From positions 1-64,000 of the forward strand of contig CAVSNF010000027.1 of the NCBI GenBank assembly GCA_963729195.1: a stretch of 64,000 bases of DNA, given 5' to 3'. Positions 27,270-35,203 of this stretch are shown here, in pieces (position 1 is the first letter of the stretch; each line of letters opens with the position of its first letter). The stretch is from CAVPTL01 sp963729195 (GTDB lineage Bacteria > Actinomycetota > Thermoleophilia > Gaiellales > JAICJC01). The notes beneath the pieces are model-generated. The model saw only the letters and a program-made list of their open reading frames with translations, ran no database searches and was not told the DNA's origin. The translations under genes and the position numbers were made by a program.

Positions 27270-28247
27270 CTACGCTTCAGCAGGAGCAGGCTCAGGCGCG
27301 ACCGTGGCGGTCGGCCGGGGCCGTACGAACACCGACTTGCCGGGCTCCAGGTCGAGTACCCGCGACTCCTCCCGGGTCACCTGCACCGACGTCTCCTGGC
27401 CGTCTGCGAGCGCCAGGTCGATGCGCACCTCGAATCCCAGACGGGCGACGTGAGCGATGGTGGCGGAGTGGGTGGTGCCGTTGGGCTCCAGCCGGATCTC
27501 GATGTCGTGAGGCCGGATCAGCGTGTCGCCCAGCCGGGTCACGGGGCCGACGAAGCCCATCACGAAATCGTTGGCGGGATGGTCGTACAGCTCGTGGGGA
27601 TCGCCCACCTGCTCGACCTTGCCGTGATTGACGATCACGATCCGGTCGGAGACCTCCATCGCCTCTTCCTGATCGTGGGTCACGAACACGGTGGTCACGT
27701 GCATCTCGTCGTGCAACCGTCGCAGCCACGCCCGCAGGTCCTTGCGCACGTTGGCGTCGAGGGCGCCGAACGGCTCGTCCAACAGCAGCACCTCGGGCTC
27801 GATCGCGAGTGCCCGGGCAAGCGCCATGCGCTGGCGCTGGCCGCCTGAGAGCTGAGCCGGGTAGCGGTCGGCAAAGCCGGACAGCTGCACCAGCTCCAGC
27901 AGGTCGTCCACGCGCTTGCGGATCTCGTCTTTGGGGCGCTTGCGGATGTCGAGGCCAAAGGCCACGTTCTTGCGCACGGTCATGTGCTTGAAGGCGGCGT
28001 AGTGCTGGAACACGAATCCGATGCCGCGCTTGTGCGCCGGCAGCTTGGTGACGTCGACGCCACCGATCTCGATGGTGCCCGCGTCGGGCCGGTCGAGCCC
28101 GCCGATCACCCGCAAAAGCGTCGACTTACCGCTACCTGACGGCCCCAGCAGGGCGGTCAGCGAGCCGTCCGGCACCTCGACCGTTACGTCGTCCAGAGCG
28201 GCGAAATCACCGAACCGCTTTGAGACGTTAGATGCGACGATTGCCAT
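27270..28247 (-). CDS. cysA: Sulfate/thiosulfate ABC importer ATP-binding protein
   Basis: A 325-residue ATPase starting at ATG 28247. It has Walker A GPSGSGKSTLLRVIGGLD, Q-loop FVFQHYAAFKHMTV, signature LSGGQRQRMALARALA, Walker B VLLLDEPFGALDANVRKDLR and His switch VFVTHDQEEAMEV. A C-terminal TOBE-like domain covers residues about 240-315. The FKHMTVRKNVAFGL stretch and the neighbouring cysW, cysT and sbp genes identify it as CysA. It overlaps cysW by 20 bases. It energises sulfate or thiosulfate uptake for cysteine synthesis. Confidence 0.93.
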   Translation of the reverse strand: MAIVASNVSKRFGDFAALDDVTVEVPDGSLTALLGPSGSGKSTLLRVIGGLDRPDAGTIEIGGVDVTKLPAHKRGIGFVFQHYAAFKHMTVRKNVAFGLDIRKRPKDEIRKRVDDLLELVQLSGFADRYPAQLSGGQRQRMALARALAIEPEVLLLDEPFGALDANVRKDLRAWLRRLHDEMHVTTVFVTHDQEEAMEVSDRIVIVNHGKVEQVGDPHELYDHPANDFVMGFVGPVTRLGDTLIRPHDIEIRLEPNGTTHSATIAHVARLGFEVRIDLALADGQETSVQVTREESRVLDLEPGKSVFVRPRPTATVAPEPAPAEA

Positions 28248-29040
28248 GTGTGCTCTCCTTGCGGGGCTTGATCAGGTTCATCACGAACAGGGTGAAAAGC
28301 GCGATCAGCGCCAGCTCCAGGCCGGCAGAATACGCCCCTACCCTATCGAAGTTCTGGTATTCCGACTCTACCCGCAGTGGCAAGGTCTGAGTCTGGCCGA
28401 TCACGCTGCCGCTGACGACGGCCACCGCGCCGTACTCGCCGATCGCGCGGGCGGTGGTCAAAACCACGCCGTAGATGACACCCCAGCGGATGGCGGGCAG
28501 GGTCACCCGCCAGAAGATCTGACGACTCCTGGCGCCCAGCGTGGAGGCGGCCTGCTCCTGGTCGGTGCCGATCTCACGCAGCACCGGGATGACCTCGCGG
28601 GCCACGAACGGCAGCGAGACGAAGATGGTTGCCAGCACCATGCCCGGCACCGCGAAGATGACCGCGTGCCCGTGGTCGATGAACCAGTGCCCGAACCAGC
28701 CGTTCTGGCCGTACACCAGGATCAGGGTGAGACCGACCACCACCGGTGAGACCGCGAACGGGATGTTGAGCGCGGCCTCCATGATCGCCTTGCCCCTGAT
28801 GTTCGAGCGCACGATCATCAGCGCGAACACGATTCCGAACACCGTGTTCAGCGGAACCGCGATCGCGGCCACCTTGAGGCTCAGCAACAGTGCCTTGACT
28901 GCGTCGGGCTCATTGACGGCAGTCCAAACCGGCCCGATGCCGTTTTCGAGGGTGTGGTAGGCGATCATCGCGACCGGCACCAGCAGCAGCGCTGCCAGAT
29001 AGAACAGGGCGACGAAGCGCAGGCCGTATCTAGCGATCAT
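28228..29040 (-). CDS. cysW: Sulfate ABC importer permease CysW
   Basis: A 270-residue permease with six hydrophobic helices: the first is FVALFYLAALLLVPVAMIAY and later ones include IPFAVSPVVVGLTLILVYGQ. The coupling loop that contacts CysA reads ASTLGARSRQIFWRVTLPAI. The final IGQTQTLPLRVESEYQNFD segment and the C-terminal helix are those of CysW. It overlaps cysT by 11 bases and cysA by 20 bases, so the genes are translationally coupled. Confidence 0.92.
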   Translation of the reverse strand: MIARYGLRFVALFYLAALLLVPVAMIAYHTLENGIGPVWTAVNEPDAVKALLLSLKVAAIAVPLNTVFGIVFALMIVRSNIRGKAIMEAALNIPFAVSPVVVGLTLILVYGQNGWFGHWFIDHGHAVIFAVPGMVLATIFVSLPFVAREVIPVLREIGTDQEQAASTLGARSRQIFWRVTLPAIRWGVIYGVVLTTARAIGEYGAVAVVSGSVIGQTQTLPLRVESEYQNFDRVGAYSAGLELALIALFTLFVMNLIKPRKESTHGNRRI

Positions 29041-29877
29041 GCCGCGCCCCCCAACGTTCGAGGGCGCCCATCGCCAGCAGGATCCCGAGCGCCAGGCCGA
29101 GCATCAGCACCGCCAGCGCCGCAGCGCCGTCGGGGTTGTCGCTCTGCACCTGGGCGAAGATGTGAACCGAGGCGACCTCGGTCGAGAACGGGATATTGCC
29201 CGACATCAAAACGACCGAGCCGAACTCGCCGATCGCCCGGGCAAATGCCAGCGCGGCACCCGAGACGATGGCGGGAAGAATTGTGGGCAGAATGACTCTG
29301 CGAAAGACGGTGAACCGGTTCGCCCCCAGTGAGCCGGCGGCATCTTCGACCTCGCGGTCGATCTCCAGCAGCACCGGCTGGACGCTGCGAATCACGAACG
29401 GCAGCGTCTCGAACAGGAGTGCCAGCAACACCGCGGTGCGGGTGTAGGCGAGGTTCAACGCCGATCGGCGAGTATGGGCCCGTACAGCGTCAAAAGCGTC
29501 AGGCCGGCGACGATCGTGGGCAGCGCGAACGGCAGGTCGATCAGCGAGTTGATGAACGCCTTGCCGCGGAACTCGTCACGCACCATCACCCACGCGACCA
29601 GCGTTCCGAAGAAGCCGTTGATCAACACCACCAGCAGTGACACCACCAGCGTCAGCTTGATGGCCGCCACCGCATCGGGTGCGGTTACTGCGGTCTTGAA
29701 CGAGTCCCAGCCGGCCTGGCCGGTGACCCAGGCGAGTGCTGCCAGCGGCAGCAACACGATCAGGCTCAGGTACGTGATCGCCAGCCCCGGCGCGACACCC
29801 GAAGGTGCCCCGCCGAGGCTGAGAGAGCCACGTTCCGATCCGCCGGAGCGGGGTGGTTCTGCAGCGACGCTACTCAC
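29030..29877 (-). CDS. cysT: Sulfate ABC importer permease CysT, frameshifted
   Basis: Start ATG at 29877 overlaps the sbp stop (ATGA). The first half has the helices LAITYLSLIVLLPLAALAWV and LVVSLLVVLINGFFGTLVAW and the conserved FINSLIDLPFALPTIVAGLT. Near 29455 the frame changes; the remainder reads NLAYTRTAVLLALLFETLPF, the coupling loop DAAGSLGANRFTVFRRVILP and FAQVQSDNPDGAAALAVLML. In a third frame the junction reads GPYSPIGV, matching the expected CysT sequence there, so a single-base error pair around 29440-29470 is likely. It pairs with CysW. Confidence 0.85.
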
Positions 29878-30914
29878 TTGCTTGTCGACACTCCGAGTGA
29901 TTGCTCGATCGTCGCCATGACGCTGTTATCCGGGTCGAAGAACTTGGTCATGACTTCGTCCCAGCCACCAACATCGTCGATGGTGAAGGTCGGTACGTCC
30001 GGATAGTCGGAGGCGTACTTGGCTTCCACGCTGGGAATCACCGAGCGGTATCCGGTCTGCGCCAGGATCTCCTGGGCAGGCGGCGTGAACATGTAGTTGT
30101 AGAACGCTTTACCGGCTGCCGACGCCTTGATGGTGTTCGCAGCGACGGTCTGGATCAGGATGGTTTGGGGCGGATAGACGATCTGAATCGGCTCTCCGGC
30201 CGCAATGGCCAGCTTGGCATCCTGCTCGTAGGCGAGCAGCACGTCACCCTTGCCGCCGACGAACGTCTGCAGCGCGGCACTGGCCTTGTCGTCCTGCACA
30301 GGAACGTTGTGGAACAGGTCGTTCAAGTACGCATTGGCCTGTGCGGGGGTCTTGCCTTCCTTGATCTGTGCGCCGTAGGCCGCCATGATGTTCCAGCGAG
30401 CGCCGCCCGAGGTGAACGGGTTGGGCGTGATCACTTCGACACCGGGCTTGGTCAGGTCGTCCCATGTGGTGATGTGCTTGGGGTTGCCCTTGCGCACGGC
30501 GAACACGACCAGACTGTCGGCCACGACGCCGTTGTACTTCCCCTGGTCCCAGTCTGGTGACACCAGGTTGGCGTCCACTTCGCGCTCGATATCGGGAGCA
30601 AGTGCGAAGTGCAGGTAATCGGCGGGCTGCCCGGCTTCAACTGCCCGGCTCTGGTCGCCCGACGCGCCGTAGGACTGCGAGAACGAGACGTCCTTGCCCT
30701 CCGGTGTGTCGTTGAACGCCGGGATCAGCTTCGCGTACGAGGCTTCGGGGGTCGAGTACGCGACCAGGTCGACCTTCCCGCCGACGGAAGCAGGCGTGCT
30801 ACCGCTGCCCCCTGAGCTGCTGTCGGAAGAGCTCGAAGACCCTCCGCAACCTGCCAACCCGGCTGCAACTGTCACCAACGCAACTGTAAGTGACAGAACT
30901 TTGACTCGATTCAA
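29874..30914 (-). CDS. sbp: Sulfate-binding lipoprotein
   Basis: A 346-residue solute-binding protein. A lipoprotein signal ends at LAGC (MNRVKVLSLTVALVTVAAGL, Cys near 22), followed by a Ser/Gly linker. The mature part has VDLVAYSTPEASYAKLIPAF, SFSQSYGASGDQSRAVEAGQ, DYLHFALAPDIEREV and ITPNPFTSGGARWNIMAAYG, which are Sbp/CysP hallmarks. It starts with TTG at 30914; AGGAGG five bases upstream decides this start. It is first in the sbp-cysT-cysW-cysA operon and captures sulfate or thiosulfate outside the cell. The XRE regulator is divergent from it. Confidence 0.93.
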   Translation of the reverse strand: MNRVKVLSLTVALVTVAAGLAGCGGSSSSSDSSSGGSGSTPASVGGKVDLVAYSTPEASYAKLIPAFNDTPEGKDVSFSQSYGASGDQSRAVEAGQPADYLHFALAPDIEREVDANLVSPDWDQGKYNGVVADSLVVFAVRKGNPKHITTWDDLTKPGVEVITPNPFTSGGARWNIMAAYGAQIKEGKTPAQANAYLNDLFHNVPVQDDKASAALQTFVGGKGDVLLAYEQDAKLAIAAGEPIQIVYPPQTILIQTVAANTIKASAAGKAFYNYMFTPPAQEILAQTGYRSVIPSVEAKYASDYPDVPTFTIDDVGGWDEVMTKFFDPDNSVMATIEQSLGVSTSK

Positions 30915-30922
30915 GTTACCCT

Positions 30923-30956
30923 CCTACCCTATCGATGAACTTGACTTTACGGTAGG
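30923..30956. promoter_or_regulatory. Inverted repeat in the sbp/XRE divergent promoter region
   Basis: CCTACCCTA at 30923-30931 and TACGGTAGG at 30948-30956 are near-perfect inverted arms (8 of 9) separated by 16 bp. The left arm covers the sbp ribosome-binding site, and the right arm ends 8 bp before the XRE gene ATG. Binding by the XRE protein would block both genes, which is inference from position. Confidence 0.45.
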
Positions 30957-30964
30957 ATGTGAAC

Positions 30965-31300
30965 ATGGATCTGTCAACTCCCAACCGTCACACGGCTTCC
31001 GTCGAGCGCGGTCGTGTTGGTTCAAATGTGAGGCACCTCCTGGGCATGCACGACCTGCACCAGGTTCAACTTGCGGAGTACCTCGACCTCTCCACGCAAG
31101 GACTTTGGAACATCCTCCACGGCCGCTCTGAGCCGCGGTCGCGCACCGCCTGGAATCTCGCCAACGCCTTCGGCATCACCATCGAGGATCTGTTCTCGGA
31201 TGTCGGTAGCTGTGTGAGGGCCGCCGCGGCGGTGTTCGAAACCGCACCTGTCCGGCTCGCCTATCTGCCCGAAAATAGCTCCGCAAACGCGTCCGCATAG
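30965..31300 (+). CDS. XRE-family HTH transcriptional regulator
   Basis: A 111-residue protein with a lambda-repressor type helix-turn-helix at residues 18-70: SNVRHLLGMHDLHQVQLAEY, LDLSTQGLWNILHGRSEPRS and WNLANAFGITIEDLFSD. The remaining 40 residues, Ala-rich, have no known domain. ATG 30965 is chosen; an in-frame GTG six bases upstream is possible. It is divergent from the sulfate importer operon, with an inverted repeat in the 50-bp gap, so a role in sulfur control is likely but not proven. Confidence 0.85.
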   Translation: MDLSTPNRHTASVERGRVGSNVRHLLGMHDLHQVQLAEYLDLSTQGLWNILHGRSEPRSRTAWNLANAFGITIEDLFSDVGSCVRAAAAVFETAPVRLAYLPENSSANASA

Positions 31301-31421
31301 GCGACAAATACCGCAATCTCCTTCGCCTCAACAGCCGATATAGCGGGTTCGACTTTACATGTTCATCGCCGCCGCGTAATCTACCCCCCGCTGGGGTTTA
31401 CGACTTATTTGGGGAGGCGGC

Positions 31422-32525
31422 GTGGGACGAGCACGTGCGGGGGCAATTCTGGGCGTTGTTGCGGCGGTGACGGTGTTCGTGGGGGTGGCCGATGCGGCGG
31501 TCGGAACACATCCGACGGCGACCGCAGGCACCAACGGCCGGGTGAATGCGATCGCGTTTTCGGGCAATCTGGCCTACATCGGTGGATCGTTCACCACCGC
31601 GGGGACGCTCACGCGGAACCGGGCGGCGGCGATCAACATCACCACCGGTGCGGTGATGGGGTTCAACCCCAACCTGAACGGTACGGTGCAGGCAATCGCG
31701 GTGTCGGGAAGCACCGTATTCCTGGGCGGATCGTTCACGCAGGCGGGCGGCAAGGGCGCCGCGCGGCTGGTTGCGGTCAACGCCCAGACCGGCGCGATGA
31801 TCTGGAAGGCGACCCTGAACGCGCAGGTCGCGACGCTGGATGTCGCCCACGGCAACGTGTATGCCGGCGGGTACTTCACCACCGCCAACGGCGCGTCGCG
31901 GCCGTACCTGGCGGCGTTCGCCGCCACCAACGGCGCGCTCAGCAACACCTGGAAGCCGACGGCCGACCTCGAAGTCAAGGCGCTTGCGGTCACCTCTGAC
32001 CTGAGCACGGTCGTGATCGGCGGTGACTTCTCGGAGATCAACGGCCAGAGCGGCGCCCACCTCGACGCGGTCAGCGCGACCAGCGGCGCGAGTGTGAGCT
32101 GGCACACCCATCCGCACTATCAGGTGATCACGATGGCGGCAGACGCCAACGGCATCTTTGTCGGCGGCGGCGGCGGCGGCGGCAACTTCGCCAAGTTCTC
32201 CCAGAGCGGAAGCCAGCAATGGCTGGGTGGCACCGACGGAAACATCCAGGGCATCACCGAGCTGGGCGGCACCGTCTATGTGGGCGGGCACTACGAGAAC
32301 TACTGCGGCACGGGTGGTGGCCAGCACATCTGCACCAGCCCCACTCCCCGCAGCAAGCTGCTCGCGGTCTCGACCTCGTCGGGCGCCCTGCAATCGTGGA
32401 ATCCGAGCGCCAACAGCGTGCTCGGCGTGTTCTCGCTGGCGGGCACCGGCGCGACCCTCGGTGTCGGCGGGGACTTCACCAGCACTGGCCAGCGCAGCCA
32501 GCCGCACTTCGCGCTGTACAAGTAA
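31422..32525 (+). CDS. Secreted delta-60 repeat beta-propeller protein, copy A
   Basis: A 367-residue secreted protein. The signal peptide is AGAILGVVAAVTVFVGVADA. It is followed by about six blade-like repeats of 45-60 residues, each with a core such as AYIGGSFTTAG, VFLGGSFTQAGGKGAARLVA, VYAGGYFTTANGASRPYLAA and VVIGGDFSEINGQSGAHLDA, the delta-60 repeat signature. A GGGGGGG run interrupts blade five, and a Cys pair (YCGTGGGQHICTS) follows. Start is GTG 31422 downstream of GGGGAGG. The role of these proteins, common in soil actinobacteria, is unknown; surface binding is inferred. A paralogue follows. Confidence 0.8.
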   Translation: MGRARAGAILGVVAAVTVFVGVADAAVGTHPTATAGTNGRVNAIAFSGNLAYIGGSFTTAGTLTRNRAAAINITTGAVMGFNPNLNGTVQAIAVSGSTVFLGGSFTQAGGKGAARLVAVNAQTGAMIWKATLNAQVATLDVAHGNVYAGGYFTTANGASRPYLAAFAATNGALSNTWKPTADLEVKALAVTSDLSTVVIGGDFSEINGQSGAHLDAVSATSGASVSWHTHPHYQVITMAADANGIFVGGGGGGGNFAKFSQSGSQQWLGGTDGNIQGITELGGTVYVGGHYENYCGTGGGQHICTSPTPRSKLLAVSTSSGALQSWNPSANSVLGVFSLAGTGATLGVGGDFTSTGQRSQPHFALYK

Positions 32526-32538
32526 ACGGCCGGCCACA

Positions 32539-32566
32539 AGGTGGGGTGCCTGCGGGCGCCCCACCT
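32539..32566 (+). terminator. Strong hairpin downstream of delta-60 copy A
   Basis: AGGTGGGGTGCC at 32539-32550 pairs with GGCGCCCCACCT at 32555-32566 (12 bp, one T-G pair) across a TGCG tetraloop, 14 bp after the stop codon. The T-run is weak, as is common in high-GC terminators. Confidence 0.6.
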
Positions 32567-32654
32567 CGGTTGGTCCGGCGCCTGTGAATCGGCGCAGGGC
32601 CCCGGGCGATGCGGCAATATGCCGGACGCTCTCTTGAACTCCCAAGGAGGACCG

Positions 32655-33767
32655 TTGACCACACGCGCGCGCACACTTCTGCTGACCGTATTCGCCCTCG
32701 CTGTGCTGGTGGCAACCACCGGCTCGGCGTCTGCTCTGACCCTGGGCAGGACGCCCGACGCCACCTGGCAGGCCAACGGCCGGGTGCTCGCGATCCTGCG
32801 GGTCAACGGCGTCGTCTACATCGGCGGCGACTTCACCCAGGTGATGGCCCACAACGGGGGGCAGACGGCGGCGCGCAACCATCTGGCGGCCTTCAATGCT
32901 GTTTCCGGCAACCTGCTGGCGTGGAATCCCAATGCCGACGGCCGGGTGCGGGCGCTGGCCAGCGCCGGCAACGGTGCGGTGATCTTCGCCGGCGGAGACT
33001 TCCGGCACGTGGCCGGCTCGGCCCACAGCCGGGTGGTCAAGCTGGCTCCCGGCGGCGCCGGCAAGCCGACCGCGTGGAGCGCGTCGGCCAACGGCATCGT
33101 GCGCACAGTCAAGGCATCCAACAACAAGCTCTACATGGGCGGCGACTTCACCTCGGTCAACAGTCACGCCCGTGCCCGCCTGGCGGCCGTGGGAGTGCCC
33201 GCGGGCGCGCTCCAGCCGTGGGCGCCGCGGGCCAGCGGCGCCGTCAGGGTGGTGCTGCCGGTGGGTGCGCGCGTCTTCATCGGCGGTGACTTCGCGACCA
33301 TCAACGGCCGCGCCCAGCCGCACCTCGCGGTGGTGGGCAGCGTGGATGGTGCGGTGAAGGCGTGGGCGTCTCACCCCGGCGGTGGGGTCAACGCCCTGGT
33401 GGTCACCACCAAGCGGCTGATCGAGGGTGACTCGGGCGGCGGCGGTCACGTCCGCGCCTACGGCGTCAGGCTCGGCCACCTGCTGTGGACGAACACCACC
33501 GACGGCAATGTCGAGGGTCTCGCCCAGATCGGAAACGACGTGATCGCGGGCGGGCACTTCAACTTCATGGGCGCGTTCCAGCGCAAGCACCTGGGCGCAA
33601 TCAACAAGAAGTCCGGCCGGGTCGACCCCACCTGGAATCCGTCTGCCAACAGCGCGCTGGGAGTGTTCAGTGCGTTTGCGGTCGGCAACGTGCTGTACGT
33701 CGGCGGCGACTTCACGGCGTGGGAGCCCGGCAACGTCAAGCAGGCGCACTTCGCCCGCTTCTCATAG
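32655..33767 (+). CDS. Secreted delta-60 repeat beta-propeller protein, copy B
   Basis: A 370-residue paralogue of the preceding gene. The start is TTG at 32655, fixed by AAGGAGG four bases upstream; it gives a clean signal peptide (TTRARTLLLTVFALAVLVAT, SASA). Repeats read VVYIGGDFTQVMAH, VIFAGGDFRHVAGSAHSRVV, LYMGGDFTSVNSHARARLAA, VFIGGDFATINGRAQPHLAV and VLYVGGDFTAWEPGN. Both copies end with the same pattern, WNPSANSxLGVFS then a GGDFT blade, so they arose by tandem duplication. A terminator between them implies separate transcripts. Confidence 0.8.
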   Translation: MTTRARTLLLTVFALAVLVATTGSASALTLGRTPDATWQANGRVLAILRVNGVVYIGGDFTQVMAHNGGQTAARNHLAAFNAVSGNLLAWNPNADGRVRALASAGNGAVIFAGGDFRHVAGSAHSRVVKLAPGGAGKPTAWSASANGIVRTVKASNNKLYMGGDFTSVNSHARARLAAVGVPAGALQPWAPRASGAVRVVLPVGARVFIGGDFATINGRAQPHLAVVGSVDGAVKAWASHPGGGVNALVVTTKRLIEGDSGGGGHVRAYGVRLGHLLWTNTTDGNVEGLAQIGNDVIAGGHFNFMGAFQRKHLGAINKKSGRVDPTWNPSANSALGVFSAFAVGNVLYVGGDFTAWEPGNVKQAHFARFS

Positions 33768-33824
33768 GCCAACCGCGGCTAAAATCGCAGGCGCCAGAAC
33801 CGCCACATCAGGAGGATCAGTCGC

Positions 33825-35159
33825 ATGAGCAGCCCCACGACTCCAAGCTCAATCCTCGAGCGAGACCACCCCGAATGGGAGGCCCGTCGGCTCGGCTGGA
33901 ACTTGGCCGCCGACCAGCGGCCGACCGCTATCGCCGAACCGAAGACCGTCGACGACGTGATCGCCGCAGTCAACTACGCGCGGTCGGCGGGCTTGCGGGT
34001 CGCGCCCCAGGCCACCGGCCACGGCTCCTACGTGCTGGCGGCCGGTGACGGCACGCTGCTGGTGAAGCTCAAGAACATGCGAGCCGTCGAGGTCGACGTG
34101 CCCAACGCCACCGCCCGAGTCGAAGGCGGTGCAGAGTGGGGGGACGTGACCGCCGCGACGTCGCCGCACGGTTTGGCACCGCTGGCCGGCTCTTCGGCCG
34201 ACGTGGGCGTCGCCGGGTACTCCACCGGCGGCGGGCTCAGCTGGCTGGCCCGCAAGTACGGCCTGGCGTGTAACAGCATTCGCGCGGTCGAGCTGGTGAA
34301 CGCCGACGGCGAGCTGGTGCGGGCGGATGCGACCACCAACGCCGATCTGTTCTGGGCGGTGCGCGGCGGTGGCGGAGCCTTCGGTGTGATCACGGCGCTG
34401 GAACTCGCGCTGTATCCGGTCTCCGAGGTCTACGCCGGTGCCATGCTGTGGCCGATCGAGCGTGACGCTGAGGTCGTGCCGGCGTGGCGGTCGTGGGTGG
34501 ACACGCTGCCCGATGAGGTCACCTCGCTCGTCCGGTTGCTGCACTTCCCGCCGATTCCCGACATTCCCGAGCCGTTCCGTGGGCGGGCGTTCGTGGGCGT
34601 CGAGGCCGCGTGCTTGGTGGACGCCGACACCGGTGCGGAGCTGATCGCGCCGCTGCGGGCGCTCGGCCCGGAGATGGACACCTTCGGGGTGATCCCGGCG
34701 ATCGCCCTGCAGCAACTGCACATGGATCCTCCCGAGCCTGTCCCGGGGGTCGGCGAGGGCATGACGCTGACCGACCTCACGCCGGAAGGGATCGACGCAC
34801 TGCTGCGCGCGGGCGGCGCCGGCTCCGGCTCGGCGGTGCTGTCGCTGGAGATCCGGCAGATGGGCGGGGCGATCAGCCAGCCGCTCAAGGGCAACGGCTG
34901 CATGGCGTCGCTGGACGACGGTTTCGCCGCGTACGGCGTCGGGATTGCGCCGGTGCCGCCGGCGGCTCAAGCCGTCCAGGCGAGTCTGGATGCGATCTAC
35001 TCGGCGCTGGGGCCCTGGGAGGGGTCGCGGCATCCGCTGGGCTGGCGTGAATCACAGACGGCGCCCGAGAAGCTGTACGGCCCGTCGCTGGATCGCCTGC
35101 GCGCCATCAAGGCCGAAGTCGACCCCGACAACCTGTTCCAATCGAGCCACCCGTTGTAG
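33825..35159 (+). CDS. FAD-binding oxidoreductase, berberine bridge enzyme (BBE)-like
   Basis: A 444-residue flavoprotein of the PCMH/BBE class. The FAD-binding domain has TVDDVIAAVNYARSAGLRVA, then APQATGHGSYVLAAGDG, whose His is in the position that binds FAD covalently. GSSADVGVAGYSTGGGLSWL lacks the second linking Cys, so single-point attachment is expected. AVRGGGGAFGVITALELALY is also typical. The BBE C-terminal motif is present as EVDPDNLFQSSHPL. These enzymes oxidise sugars, alcohols or aromatic substrates with O2. ATG 33825 follows AGGAGG. The stop is at the edge of the copy-2 palindrome. Confidence 0.88.
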   Translation: MSSPTTPSSILERDHPEWEARRLGWNLAADQRPTAIAEPKTVDDVIAAVNYARSAGLRVAPQATGHGSYVLAAGDGTLLVKLKNMRAVEVDVPNATARVEGGAEWGDVTAATSPHGLAPLAGSSADVGVAGYSTGGGLSWLARKYGLACNSIRAVELVNADGELVRADATTNADLFWAVRGGGGAFGVITALELALYPVSEVYAGAMLWPIERDAEVVPAWRSWVDTLPDEVTSLVRLLHFPPIPDIPEPFRGRAFVGVEAACLVDADTGAELIAPLRALGPEMDTFGVIPAIALQQLHMDPPEPVPGVGEGMTLTDLTPEGIDALLRAGGAGSGSAVLSLEIRQMGGAISQPLKGNGCMASLDDGFAAYGVGIAPVPPAAQAVQASLDAIYSALGPWEGSRHPLGWRESQTAPEKLYGPSLDRLRAIKAEVDPDNLFQSSHPL

Positions 35160-35203
35160 GTGAATAATGGTGCCAGGCACCGAATTGACTTCACCGTTAT
35201 TCA
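35160..35203. repeat. GGTGCC palindrome, copy 2 (convergent junction)
   Basis: GTGAATAATGGTGCC then A and GGCACC form the core, followed by a spacer (GAATTGACTT) and CACCGTTATTCA, which again complements the left end. The element fills the 37-bp gap between the BBE-like gene and the convergent methyltransferase-reductase gene and covers the latter's stop codon. It is a diverged, partly expanded version of copies 1, 3 and 4. Confidence 0.75.

Noticed and set aside
31398..33749. 783-codon minus-strand open frame across both delta-60 genes
   Set aside because: No domain, no start context, and it mirrors two real secreted proteins with signal peptides and repeats.
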